A stretch of DNA of 20,428 nt. Source: Methanosarcinales archaeon. Its GTDB lineage: Archaea; Halobacteriota; Syntropharchaeia; Alkanophagales; Methanospirareceae. The translations under genes were made by a program, and so were the position numbers. Below the pieces are notes generated by a model that saw nothing but the letters and a program-made list of their open reading frames with translations, searched no databases and was not told the DNA's origin. The stretch spans positions 1 to 20,428 of the forward strand of contig JAENXH010000006.1 in the NCBI GenBank assembly GCA_016649585.1. The letters run 5' to 3'. Numbering within the stretch: position 1 is the stretch's first letter; each line of letters starts with the position of its first letter. Of the stretch, positions 1 through 6,995 are shown piece after piece.

Positions 1-297
1 TCTTACCCAGAGCGAGAAGGCAAGTAATAAAGATATATTAAAGATCGCTGAGCCTACGATTGTCCCCATACCAATGTCCGGATGCCCTTCCACAACCGAG
101 AAAACCGAAGCCCCCATTTCCGGCGCACTGCTTACTATTGCGGCCACAGAAGCACCTACAACTGATTCAGGCACATTGAAACGTTTAGCAAGAGAGCCTA
201 AACCGCCCACAAAAAAGCCCGTTAGATAGAAGAACGCTATAAAACAGCCTACCAGAGCAAGAAAAGCAACTCCTAACTCGTAGCTCAATCTCTTCAC
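1..297 (-). CDS. CaCA-family Na+/Ca2+ (cation/proton) exchanger, N-terminal part only
   Basis: This is the first 99 codons of a membrane antiporter that continues past the left edge of the window. I translated the minus strand from a GTG at 297. It opens with a hydrophobic helix (about residues 9-30), followed by the alpha-1 repeat of the CaCA superfamily. That repeat has SSAPEM (56-61), in place of the usual GTSxPEL, and GTIVGSAIFNI (78-88), close to the usual GNxxGSNIFNI. The PE pair belongs to the cation-binding site in this family. A purine-rich GAGGGGTG lies just before the start. The gene runs in the same direction as the upstream L21e gene with a 138-bp gap. The transported ion cannot be told from this fragment. 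The second alpha repeat is outside the window, so an intact gene cannot be confirmed. Confidence 0.75.
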   Translation of the reverse strand, partial: MKRLSYELGVAFLALVGCFIAFFYLTGFFVGGLGSLAKRFNVPESVVGASVAAIVSSAPEMGASVFSVVEGHPDIGMGTIVGSAIFNISLLLAFSLWVR

Positions 298-435
298 CCA
301 CCCCTCTATTTGCTATATATTTTAGTTATATCTACAGAAGGTGAAATCTAACCAAATATAAAACACCACAGAAATTTTTATATTAGATATAAATTATTTG
401 GAACTTGGCGCACTCGCCGGAGCTTGTGACTTACA
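298..435 (-). promoter_or_regulatory. Gap between L21e and the exchanger: candidate exchanger promoter and weak hairpin
   Basis: An AT-rich gap of 138 bp. Read on the minus strand it has two TATA-like elements, around 353-364 (TTTTATATTTGG) and 325-332 (AGATATAA). Either could drive the exchanger from 297. Right after the L21e stop there is a short GGCG-N4-CGCC hairpin at 408-419, followed downstream by AT-rich sequence. It may help end the L21e transcript, but the stem is only 4 bp and the call is weak. Confidence 0.35.
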
Positions 436-735
436 TTACATGACTTGCGGGCTCAAATGCTCGGCGCGTATGAATAACTCCTTTTTACGCTGTCTCTTAC
501 CGCCTGATACCTCCACGATGTACGCTCTTCCTCGCTCTCCTTTCACCGTGCCAGTCATGCCGTGAAATCTATGATGTGGCATACCTTTATGAACGCTTGG
601 GTCTATACGGATATGCACCTGTTCCCCGGATGCAAAGCTTTGAATAGCTCTGCTTATCGGAGACAGCCCCCGCTCCCGCTTTCTCTTACTCAACTTATAC
701 CTCGTGTGCTTCCTCTCTCCGTGTGAACGTGCCAT
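436..735 (-). CDS. rpl21e: 50S ribosomal protein L21e
   Basis: This is a 99-residue, strongly basic protein of the archaeal/eukaryotic large ribosomal subunit. Family hallmarks are clear: MARSHGERKHTR at the N-terminus, KLSKRKRERGLSPISRAIQ (15-33), the core HIRIDPSVHKGMPHHRFHG (41-59), then TGTVKGERGRAYIVEV and a C-terminal IRAEHLSPQ. The length matches the family. The ATG has GAGG about 8 nt upstream, and a TATA-like box lies at 769-784. In many archaea L21e sits beside the RNA polymerase subunit rpoF and a DUF655 gene. Here the next gene downstream is a cation exchanger instead, so that neighbourhood is not preserved on this side. Identity is essentially certain from the sequence pattern. 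Confidence 0.97.
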   Translation of the reverse strand: MARSHGERKHTRYKLSKRKRERGLSPISRAIQSFASGEQVHIRIDPSVHKGMPHHRFHGMTGTVKGERGRAYIVEVSGGKRQRKKELFIRAEHLSPQVM

Positions 736-807
736 TTCTTCTGCCTCTACTTACATTAGCAATACACACTTATAATATAAAAATAAACATAACAGTAGGT
801 GTTATAA
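736..807. promoter_or_regulatory. Divergent promoter region for L21e (-) and mpgS (+), sharing one AT-rich box
   Basis: The only AT-rich box in this 72-bp gap is at 769-784 (TATAATATAAAAAT and flanks). It reads as a TATA-like element on both strands. On the plus strand it would place a start of transcription near 797-800, just before the AGGTG (797-801) that precedes mpgS. On the minus strand it would place one near 750, just ahead of the GAGG for L21e. TATA-to-start distances are estimates from the usual archaeal spacing of about 25 nt. Confidence 0.5.
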
Positions 808-2040
808 ATGCTCATCGAGATGCCAAGGCATACGGAGATATTTGGCTCCGTGAAAATTCATGAGATGCAGCGTATTTTAAAGATTGATTCCGGTGGCTTT
901 GCAAATTCACGGGCAAAAGACATCCCGTTTGATGAAATCAAAGATGTTTTCAGGCGTTTTGCTATCATCGTACCCGTAAAGGATGAAAAGATACATTTAC
1001 TGGAGGGTGTTCTAAGAGCTATTCCCTTTGACTGCTCGGTTATTGTGGTATCGAATAGCAGAAGGGACGCACCAGACACGTACAAAATGGAGAAAGATAT
1101 GGTAAAAAATCTCCACGATTTGACGCAGCAGGAGATACTTATTGTACACCAAAAAGACCCTGATTTGGGCTTTGCGTTTTATGAAGCAGGATATGATTAT
1201 ATCCTTGATAAGGATACAGTAGTCAGGGATGGTAAGGCGGAGGGTATGATCATCGGTATGCTGCTTGCGAAATCACTTGGGAAGGATTTCATTGGATTTG
1301 CTGATGCCGACAACTACATCCCCGGTTCTGTGCGTGAATATGTAATGGATTATGCAGCGGGATTCTGTATGGCTGAGTCGCCTTACAGCATGGTGCGACT
1401 ACACTGGAGATATAAGCCAAAGGTGGTGGAAGACAAACTTTATTTCCAAAAATGGGGTCGGGTAAGTGAGACTACAAATAAGTATATCAATCTCTTAATC
1501 TCAACACGCGTAGGATTCGAAACCAGAGTTGTGATAACCGGAAATGCAGGAGAGCATGCGCTGACAACAAAGCTCGCGGACATATTGAGCTACTCGGCCG
1601 GCTACTCAGTTGAACCTTATCACTTCATCTGTTTGTTTGATGGGTTTGGGTTGGATGCTGAATGTATTACAGATGCAGATGCTGCAAATGCCGGAATTGA
1701 GATCTTTCAGATCGAAACGTTAAATCCACACATACACGAAGAAAAAGGAGATGAGCATGTTAATAACATGCTGCTTGGCTCACTCCAAACGATTTACTAC
1801 TGTAAACTTTGCAATGATCTTGTACGGTCAAAAGTGCTTGAGGAGCTGGGAGATCTTCTGGAGTTTGATGAGCCAAAAGAGAACATCATAATGCCCCCTA
1901 TTGGAGAAATTGATACACACAGATTTGTGAAATTGCTTGAAAGCACTGCAGAAACATTTACAAGATGTAAACAAGGGATTACCGAGTGTGAAGCGGAAAA
2001 GGAAGAATATTTAGAAGAAGAAAGTGTTCGAACGTTATAG
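808..2040 (+). CDS. mpgS: Mannosyl-3-phosphoglycerate synthase
   Basis: A cytosolic glycosyltransferase of family GT55. It transfers mannose from GDP-mannose to 3-phosphoglycerate, giving mannosyl-3-phosphoglycerate, the first step to the compatible solute mannosylglycerate. The 410 residues match the Pyrococcus type along the whole length. MLIEMPRHTEIFG at the N-terminus fixes the ATG at 808, which has AGGTG 6 nt upstream. Other conserved pieces are FAIIVPVKDEK (51-61), VIVVSNSRR (78-86), VHQKDPDLG (113-121), FADADNYIPG (164-173) holding the metal/nucleotide-binding D166-A-D168, VRLHWRYKPKV, KWGRVSETTN, VITGNAGEHA and IEIFQIETLNPHIHE. It leads a three-gene operon, with mpgP starting 8 nt after its stop. 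The stop is TAG and nothing suggests readthrough. Mannosylglycerate is typical of heat- or salt-adapted prokaryotes, so osmotic or thermal control is likely but not visible in the sequence. Confidence 0.96.
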   Translation: MLIEMPRHTEIFGSVKIHEMQRILKIDSGGFANSRAKDIPFDEIKDVFRRFAIIVPVKDEKIHLLEGVLRAIPFDCSVIVVSNSRRDAPDTYKMEKDMVKNLHDLTQQEILIVHQKDPDLGFAFYEAGYDYILDKDTVVRDGKAEGMIIGMLLAKSLGKDFIGFADADNYIPGSVREYVMDYAAGFCMAESPYSMVRLHWRYKPKVVEDKLYFQKWGRVSETTNKYINLLISTRVGFETRVVITGNAGEHALTTKLADILSYSAGYSVEPYHFICLFDGFGLDAECITDADAANAGIEIFQIETLNPHIHEEKGDEHVNNMLLGSLQTIYYCKLCNDLVRSKVLEELGDLLEFDEPKENIIMPPIGEIDTHRFVKLLESTAETFTRCKQGITECEAEKEEYLEEESVRTL

Positions 2041-2048
2041 GTAGGGCA

Positions 2049-2855
2049 ATGAAAAAAGTTCTTTTCACAGATCTCGATGGTACCCTGCTGGATCTCTTCG
2101 ACTACTCTTACGATGTAGCTCTTCCGGCTCTGGACGCATTGAAGAAGAGAAATGTCCCGATTATATTTTGCACGGCGAAGACATTTACAGAGAACGAATA
2201 TTACCGGAAAACTTTGGGAATAGATGACCCTTTTATTGTGGATAATGGTGGTGCAATCTTCATCCCCAAGAATTACTTCTCGTTCAGGTTTGACTGTAAG
2301 AAGCGGAACAATTACTGTGTTATCGCGCTCGGCGCTTCGTATGGGGAGCTAAGAGCGGCCTTACAAGCGATCAGGGAGGAAACTGCGTTCAAAATAACGG
2401 GGTTTGGTGATATGACCGCAGAAGAAGTTGCAAAAGATGCTAATTTGACTGTAGCGGAGGCGAAACGTGCAAAGAAGAAGGAATACAACGAGAGTTTCAT
2501 CTTTGATGAACCGGGAGAGAAAGAGGCAGTTTTGTTCGAGAGAATCAGAGAGAAAGGTTTTGCTGTTACTCACGGTGGACGATACTACAACATTCACGGG
2601 GAGGATGCGGACAAAGGTAAAGCAGTGAAGATTCTCACGGGACTCTTCGAGAAGGAATATGGAGTGGTGAAGACTATAGGTGTTGGAGATAGCAGGAATG
2701 ATATTCCGATGTTGAACGCGGTGGAGCAGCCAGCTCTGGTAAAGAACAAAAAGGGCACGTGGCTTGATATTTCTCTGCAAAACCTTTATAAAGCGAAGGG
2801 CGGGGGACCCGAAGGCTGGGTTGAAGTCGTGGAAAAGTTTATAAGTAATGAGTGA
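2049..2855 (+). CDS. mpgP: Mannosyl-3-phosphoglycerate phosphatase (HAD superfamily)
   Basis: A cytosolic HAD-fold phosphatase that removes the phosphate from mannosyl-3-phosphoglycerate to release mannosylglycerate, the second step after mpgS. The 268 residues contain HAD motif I, FTDLDGTLLD (6-15; D8 is the nucleophile and D10 the acid/base), FCTAKT in the motif II region, and motif IV GVGDSRNDIPM near residues 217-227. Family-specific pieces are EYYRKTLGIDDPFIVDNGGAIFIPKNYF and GRYYNIHGEDADKGKAVKIL. It is slightly longer than the Pyrococcus enzyme. An AGGTAGGG overlapping the mpgS stop serves as ribosome binding site, and the gap is only 8 nt, so the two are probably translated from one message. 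The GH38 gene follows 12 nt after its stop. Confidence 0.94.
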   Translation: MKKVLFTDLDGTLLDLFDYSYDVALPALDALKKRNVPIIFCTAKTFTENEYYRKTLGIDDPFIVDNGGAIFIPKNYFSFRFDCKKRNNYCVIALGASYGELRAALQAIREETAFKITGFGDMTAEEVAKDANLTVAEAKRAKKKEYNESFIFDEPGEKEAVLFERIREKGFAVTHGGRYYNIHGEDADKGKAVKILTGLFEKEYGVVKTIGVGDSRNDIPMLNAVEQPALVKNKKGTWLDISLQNLYKAKGGGPEGWVEVVEKFISNE

Positions 2856-2867
2856 GTTGGTAGTGGA

Positions 2868-5507
2868 ATGAAGGCTATGGCCAAGAAGAAGACAGAAGGG
2901 AAGGATACGATTTACCTTGTTCCGCACACGCATTATGATGCCATCTGGTCCTTCACGAAGGAGGACTATTTCTACATCAATATGCTGCTCATTCTGAAAG
3001 AGGTGGCTGAGCTTGTTGAAAAGACCGATTTTAAGTTTCTCATAGAGCAAACCTTTCTGCTGGAAGAGTTGGAGAGGCGGTACCCGGAGCTATTCACAAA
3101 GATTACGAAGCAGATCAAAGAAGGCAAGATAGAGATTGCTGACGGTGAATACCTGATGGCAGATACAATGCTTCCGGATGGAGAAACGTTGATAAGAGAA
3201 ATCCTGGTTGGTAAGAGATATGTAAAGGAAAAGTTTGGGGTTGATGTTCCGGTAATGTGGCAAGCAGACAGTTTTGGCTTGAATGCTCAGCTCCCGCAAA
3301 TCTACAAAAAATCGGGATACAAATATGTCGCTTTCCGAAGGGGAATACCGAAGAACAAACCTACGGAATTCCTGTGGGAGGGAGTGGATGGAACAAAGAT
3401 TTTAACACACTGGATGCCCTTGGGATACAGAGCAGGATTGGACTTGACAAAGCTGGATGAGAGCTATGAGAAACTCAAGGATGGAGCAGCGACCTCTCAG
3501 ATCTTGATGCCTTCCGGTAGTGGAGTTACAATGCCGCAGCCTGAAACACCTGATGTCGTGAAGGCGTGGAATGAGAATAGTGGGGAAAAAGCGTTGATGA
3601 AGGTTGCAACGCCACGGGAATTCTTTGAAGCTCTGGAAAAAGAGATAGAAGACCTGAACCTTAAGATGGAAGTCCGGAAGGGCGAGATGTATTCAGGGAA
3701 GTATTCCGAGATTTTTCCTGATTGCTGCTCAAGCAGGATGTGGATAAAGCAGGGGCTTTGCCACTACGAAAATTGGTTGGGTTGTGTCGAGCGATGGGGC
3801 ACTCTATCCTCACTACTGAATAGCTACTATCCTTCTGATGAGCTTAGAGAGAGTTGGCGAAAAATCTTGTTCATCGCTTTTCATGATGTAATTCCAGGAA
3901 CGGGGATGGACCGTGGTTACGATGAAGTGAAACAATACCTGAGCTTCCTCAAGACCTATATGCTCACCCTCTGCCCTCGCATACTCTCTCTAATAATAGA
4001 GAAGGAATCTAAGGATGGCGGAGAGAGAGCTGTAAGCGGAGATATAGTTGTATTCAACTCACTCTCGTGGGAAGTTAAGAACTGGTTAGAGATGGATTTG
4101 AATTTTGAGAAGGGAGAACTGGTAGCGATTGGAGGGTTGAAAAGTGATAAAGAGGAAATTGGTGTTGAGGTCATACGTTTTACGAGGTATGATGATGATT
4201 CACTGAAATACGTGCGAATAGGATTTGTCCCTACGGTTCCAGCGATGGGCTATAAGGTGTATAAAATCCTTGAGCGTGAGCCACGACATTACCCTTTTGA
4301 CCCCGAATTTATCAGGATACATGGAAATACTATAGAAAACAGATTCTTCGGGGTTGAAGTTGACCCTACCACGGGCTTGATTGACGTGCTTCACAAAGGA
4401 GAGGCGGCATGCAGTACAGCTTGTAAAGCGAATGAGCTCGTGCTCGAAGAAGAAACAGGAGACCTTTACTACCACAGGCAGACGTTATGTATCCCCTGGA
4501 GAACAGAAACAGGAGAAGGTGTGAAGTATGGTGCATTCAGGCTGAAGAATTTTTACATAGATAAAAGCCCTTTGAGACGAGTTATCAACGTCGAGAGCGA
4601 TTATTTCTCCTTGCGATGGCCGTACCGATTGACGGAAAAACGGGAGCCGCTTATATGGCGACATAAATTCCTGGAGTGCACAAAAAAAATAGTTGTGTAC
4701 AAGGACATTCCCAGAATAGATTTCATCACGACTGTAGTGGACAAGCATCCGAGAGCACGGCTCAGGGTCAGGTTCTCCACAAACATAAAATCTGATGATT
4801 ATGTCTGCGGTACTCAATTTGGCGCTGTTTACCGTCCGAAAAGCGAAATTAGATGCGCCCAGGAAGAAGAAGAAGAGGGAGAGAAATGGGTTGAAGAGCC
4901 CCGTGGTGTATTTCCCTCGCTAAGGTGGCTTGATTATTCCGACGGAGAGAAGGGGTTAACCGTAATTCATAGGGGGATACCGGAGAATGAGGTAAAAGAC
5001 GGGGGCGTTTATTTAACACTGCTCAGAAGCGTTCCAATGCTCTCCTCTGATGGTAAGACCGGTCCTGCAATACCGGTTCCCGAAGCACAAGAGTTGAGAA
5101 AATACGTATTCCACTATTCTATTCATCCACACGAAGGCGATTGGCGGAAAGCTGCATCCTACAAGCATGCTCTTGAGTTCAACACTGATTTGGATGCTAT
5201 GCAGATACCGAAAGGTGTAAAACTTCCTTTTAAACGGTCTTTCTTGAAAATAGACCCGGAAAGTGTGATTCTATCCGCACTGAAAAGGGCAGAGGATGAA
5301 GATGGCGTTATTCTAAGATTCTACGAGACGAAGGGGAGAGAAACGGATACTGAAATAACTCTGTTCAGAGAGCCAAAAGAAGTCAAGGTGGTGAACATGC
5401 TGGAAGAAGAGGACGAAGAAGTGGCAAAAGGGCTGAAGCAGGAAGGTAAGAGAATAACATTGACGGTAAACCCCTTTGAGATAGTTACATTGAAGGTGGA
5501 GTTCTGA
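2868..5507 (+). CDS. GH38 alpha-mannosidase, candidate mannosylglycerate hydrolase
   Basis: A glycoside hydrolase of family 38, 879 residues, close in length to bacterial mannosylglycerate hydrolase MngB and shorter than lysosomal enzymes. The zinc/catalytic site is complete: VPHTHYD (18-24; H22 and D24 as zinc ligands), WQADSFGLNAQLPQ (131-144; D134 as nucleophile and zinc ligand) and AFHDVIPGTGMD (337-348; H339 as the last zinc ligand). The C-terminal half is the beta-rich GH38 domain. No signal peptide is seen, so it acts in the cytosol. It follows mpgP by 12 nt. The start at 2868 is favoured over the ATG at 2877 only by position; no strong SD precedes either. Its place behind mpgS-mpgP suggests it hydrolyses mannosylglycerate, or a related mannoside, when the solute is no longer needed. 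That substrate is inferred from context. A general alpha-mannosidase is the alternative. Confidence 0.85.
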   Translation: MKAMAKKKTEGKDTIYLVPHTHYDAIWSFTKEDYFYINMLLILKEVAELVEKTDFKFLIEQTFLLEELERRYPELFTKITKQIKEGKIEIADGEYLMADTMLPDGETLIREILVGKRYVKEKFGVDVPVMWQADSFGLNAQLPQIYKKSGYKYVAFRRGIPKNKPTEFLWEGVDGTKILTHWMPLGYRAGLDLTKLDESYEKLKDGAATSQILMPSGSGVTMPQPETPDVVKAWNENSGEKALMKVATPREFFEALEKEIEDLNLKMEVRKGEMYSGKYSEIFPDCCSSRMWIKQGLCHYENWLGCVERWGTLSSLLNSYYPSDELRESWRKILFIAFHDVIPGTGMDRGYDEVKQYLSFLKTYMLTLCPRILSLIIEKESKDGGERAVSGDIVVFNSLSWEVKNWLEMDLNFEKGELVAIGGLKSDKEEIGVEVIRFTRYDDDSLKYVRIGFVPTVPAMGYKVYKILEREPRHYPFDPEFIRIHGNTIENRFFGVEVDPTTGLIDVLHKGEAACSTACKANELVLEEETGDLYYHRQTLCIPWRTETGEGVKYGAFRLKNFYIDKSPLRRVINVESDYFSLRWPYRLTEKREPLIWRHKFLECTKKIVVYKDIPRIDFITTVVDKHPRARLRVRFSTNIKSDDYVCGTQFGAVYRPKSEIRCAQEEEEEGEKWVEEPRGVFPSLRWLDYSDGEKGLTVIHRGIPENEVKDGGVYLTLLRSVPMLSSDGKTGPAIPVPEAQELRKYVFHYSIHPHEGDWRKAASYKHALEFNTDLDAMQIPKGVKLPFKRSFLKIDPESVILSALKRAEDEDGVILRFYETKGRETDTEITLFREPKEVKVVNMLEEEDEEVAKGLKQEGKRITLTVNPFEIVTLKVEF

Positions 5508-5536
5508 TACGTAGAAGTAGGAAGGAGCCTTAATTC

Positions 5537-6000
5537 ATGAAGGCTGCTCTGCTGTTGCACTTGTCACGCTTTATAATGAGATAAATGCTAATGTGGCGAC
5601 TATTTCTAAGTATATCTCATCAGCATCAAAATTTGATTTGCCGAGATCAAAACGACGCGAAGCTCGCTCATGAATACAAAACATTAGGAGTAGATGCTAT
5701 CTTCATCTTAGCGGCACAATTTTATGAGCCAATCGAAGCGGTACGGAAACTAAATAAAAATAGAGCTTTGCCGATTGCAAGAGCGGTTGAAAACAATCTG
5801 TTTGTACTTAAAGCCAATGCTGTTGGCTCGAATAATGAGAAAATTAGTTTAGGTGGAAGCATGATTGTAGATCCAAACGGATGTATCGTACACGAATCCA
5901 GCGGTTTCAATTCTACTGGAATTTCGTAAACGAGTTCAAAAGAAGAACTACGCCCGCAATGTTGGAATGATTAACCGACCGCCTATAGACTTGGCACGGA
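5537..6000 (+). pseudogene. Decayed nitrilase-family carbon-nitrogen hydrolase
   Basis: Pieces of one nitrilase-superfamily gene lie in three reading frames. An ATG at 5537 with GGAAGGAG upstream begins MKAALL and stops at 5584. Another frame, from about 5551 to 5640, reads VALVTLYNEINANVATISK and ends in SASKFDL, typical of the nitrilase N-terminus. The next frame, to 5929, has LICRDQND with the catalytic-cysteine region, GVDAIFILAAQFYEP, PIARAVENN and GGSMIVDPNGCIVHES. A third frame then reads FRKRVQKKNYARNVGMINRPP, like the C-terminal tail. The section carrying the catalytic Glu and Lys, over 100 residues, is missing between SASKFDL and LICRDQ. The gene is therefore broken by frameshifts and an internal deletion. 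The SD survives, so decay may be fairly recent. The end coordinate is approximate. Confidence 0.8.
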
Positions 6001-6077
6001 TTTCTTTGTCTCCATTAACTGTTACGGATCAGGACACTACCTATTTTTACAAAATGAAAAAGTTTATTAGCCCCAAA

Positions 6078-6121
6078 TCGCTTTGTTCTTCCGCCTTTTT
6101 TCACCTAAAAAGCGAAGCGGA
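6078..6121 (+). other. Imperfect hairpin with two exclusive pairings
   Basis: One fold pairs TCCGC (6090-6094) and CTTTTT (6095-6100) with AAAAAG (6107-6112) and GCGGA (6117-6121), leaving a 6-nt loop and a 4-nt bulge. An alternative fold pairs TCGCTTT (6078-6084) with AAAGCGA (6109-6115). The two share bases and cannot form together. It lies between the nitrilase remnant and the regulator promoter, so it could be an old terminator or a leftover repeat. No function can be assigned. Confidence 0.35.
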
Positions 6122-6163
6122 TAAGCCTGAGGACCCAAAGCCATGAATATATATCTTACATTC

Positions 6164-6202
6164 CGTTAGTGATCGATAACGTATTTATACATGTATTATA
6201 TA
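6164..6202 (+). promoter_or_regulatory. Promoter of the PaaX-like regulator operon with a candidate operator
   Basis: An inverted repeat CGTTA-N8-TAACG spans 6164-6181. It directly abuts TATA-like sequence at 6183-6202 (TATTTATACA, then TATTATATA). A TATA centre near 6188 would place transcription start at about 6213, almost at the ATG at 6216, giving a leaderless or near-leaderless message. No good SD precedes the ATG, which fits. The inverted repeat sits where the BRE or an upstream operator would be, so autoregulation by the encoded regulator is a reasonable guess. Confidence 0.45.
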
Positions 6203-6215
6203 GTGATATTTAACC

Positions 6216-6995
6216 ATGTTTTCGTTAGAAAAGAAGATTCTATGCCTTTTGTTGAGAGAGGGGGAAGTACCGGTAGAAAAGCTAATAAAAATACTCAGGA
6301 ACTTTAAAGAGTCTGAGGCGTCAGTAAGAACCTCTTTATCGAGATTAAAGAAGGGAGAATTTGTAGAAAGTAGAAAGAGCGGTAAAAAAGCGTCATATTC
6401 CCTTACTGACCTCGGAAAGGATACAATAACCTTAAAAGAATACAAGCTGCTCATGCGTGAGAGGAACTGGGATGGTCTGTGGCACATCGTAACCTTTGAC
6501 ATACCTGAGAAATTCAGGTACAGCAGGGATATTTTGCGAAAGATGCTTCTTTCACTGGGTTATGGAACCCTCCATTCCTCTGTTATGATCTCCCCATACG
6601 ATAGGGGAGAAGAGATAAAGGAGACAGTGAGTGAATACGGAATTGAAGATTATGTCGAGTTTTTTACCGCAAAATACGAGAGTAACAAAGATATAAAGGA
6701 TTTAGTGCCAAAAATATGGGATCTTAAGTGGTTGGAGAGGCAATACAAGAAATTTATCTCGACTTACAAGCATGAATTGGAAGAACTAAAAAAGAAAGTG
6801 GAAGAAGGGGATGGCATAGACCCAAGCTATGCATTCTTGAAGGGAATTGAACTGAATGAATACTTTTCACGCATTATTTCTGTTGATCCTCATCTCCCAT
6901 GGGAGCTCCTCCCAGAGGAGTGGATAGAATTTGAGGCAGAGCGAGTATGCGATGAATATCTACAATTTTTGGATGATTTGGAGAAGGAAAAATGA
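6216..6995 (+). CDS. PaaX-like transcriptional regulator
   Basis: A 259-residue DNA-binding protein with the three-part build of the PaaX family. There is an N-terminal winged helix (about 1-75; SVRTSLSRLKKGEFVESRK is the recognition region), a central Cas2-like ferredoxin-fold domain (about 86-165; WHIVTFDIPEKFR and LGYGTLHSSVMISPYDRGE), and a helical C-terminal part ending near DPHLPWELLPEEWIEFEAE. PaaX of bacteria represses phenylacetate genes and responds to an acyl-CoA ligand. The ligand here is unknown, and nothing nearby belongs to phenylacetate breakdown. The stop overlaps the start of the first mttB-like gene (ATGA at 6992-6995), so the two are translationally coupled. It most likely controls the methyl-transfer genes behind it. 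Confidence is good for the family and low for the target and effector. Confidence 0.83.
   Translation: MFSLEKKILCLLLREGEVPVEKLIKILRNFKESEASVRTSLSRLKKGEFVESRKSGKKASYSLTDLGKDTITLKEYKLLMRERNWDGLWHIVTFDIPEKFRYSRDILRKMLLSLGYGTLHSSVMISPYDRGEEIKETVSEYGIEDYVEFFTAKYESNKDIKDLVPKIWDLKWLERQYKKFISTYKHELEELKKKVEEGDGIDPSYAFLKGIELNEYFSRIISVDPHLPWELLPEEWIEFEAERVCDEYLQFLDDLEKEK

Noticed and set aside
2361..3050. 229-codon minus-strand open frame
   Set aside because: It lies antisense to mpgP and the GH38 gene, has no recognisable domain, and its coding strand counterpart matches known families throughout.
5537..6215. Transposon or IS ends at the left edge of the island
   Set aside because: No transposase fragment and no inverted-repeat pair matching sequence near 17300-17830 was seen.
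6460..6720. Cas2-like sequence suggesting CRISPR genes
   Set aside because: The ferredoxin-fold region lies in the middle of a 259-residue protein with an N-terminal winged helix and a PaaX-type C-terminus. No repeats or other cas genes are in the window.
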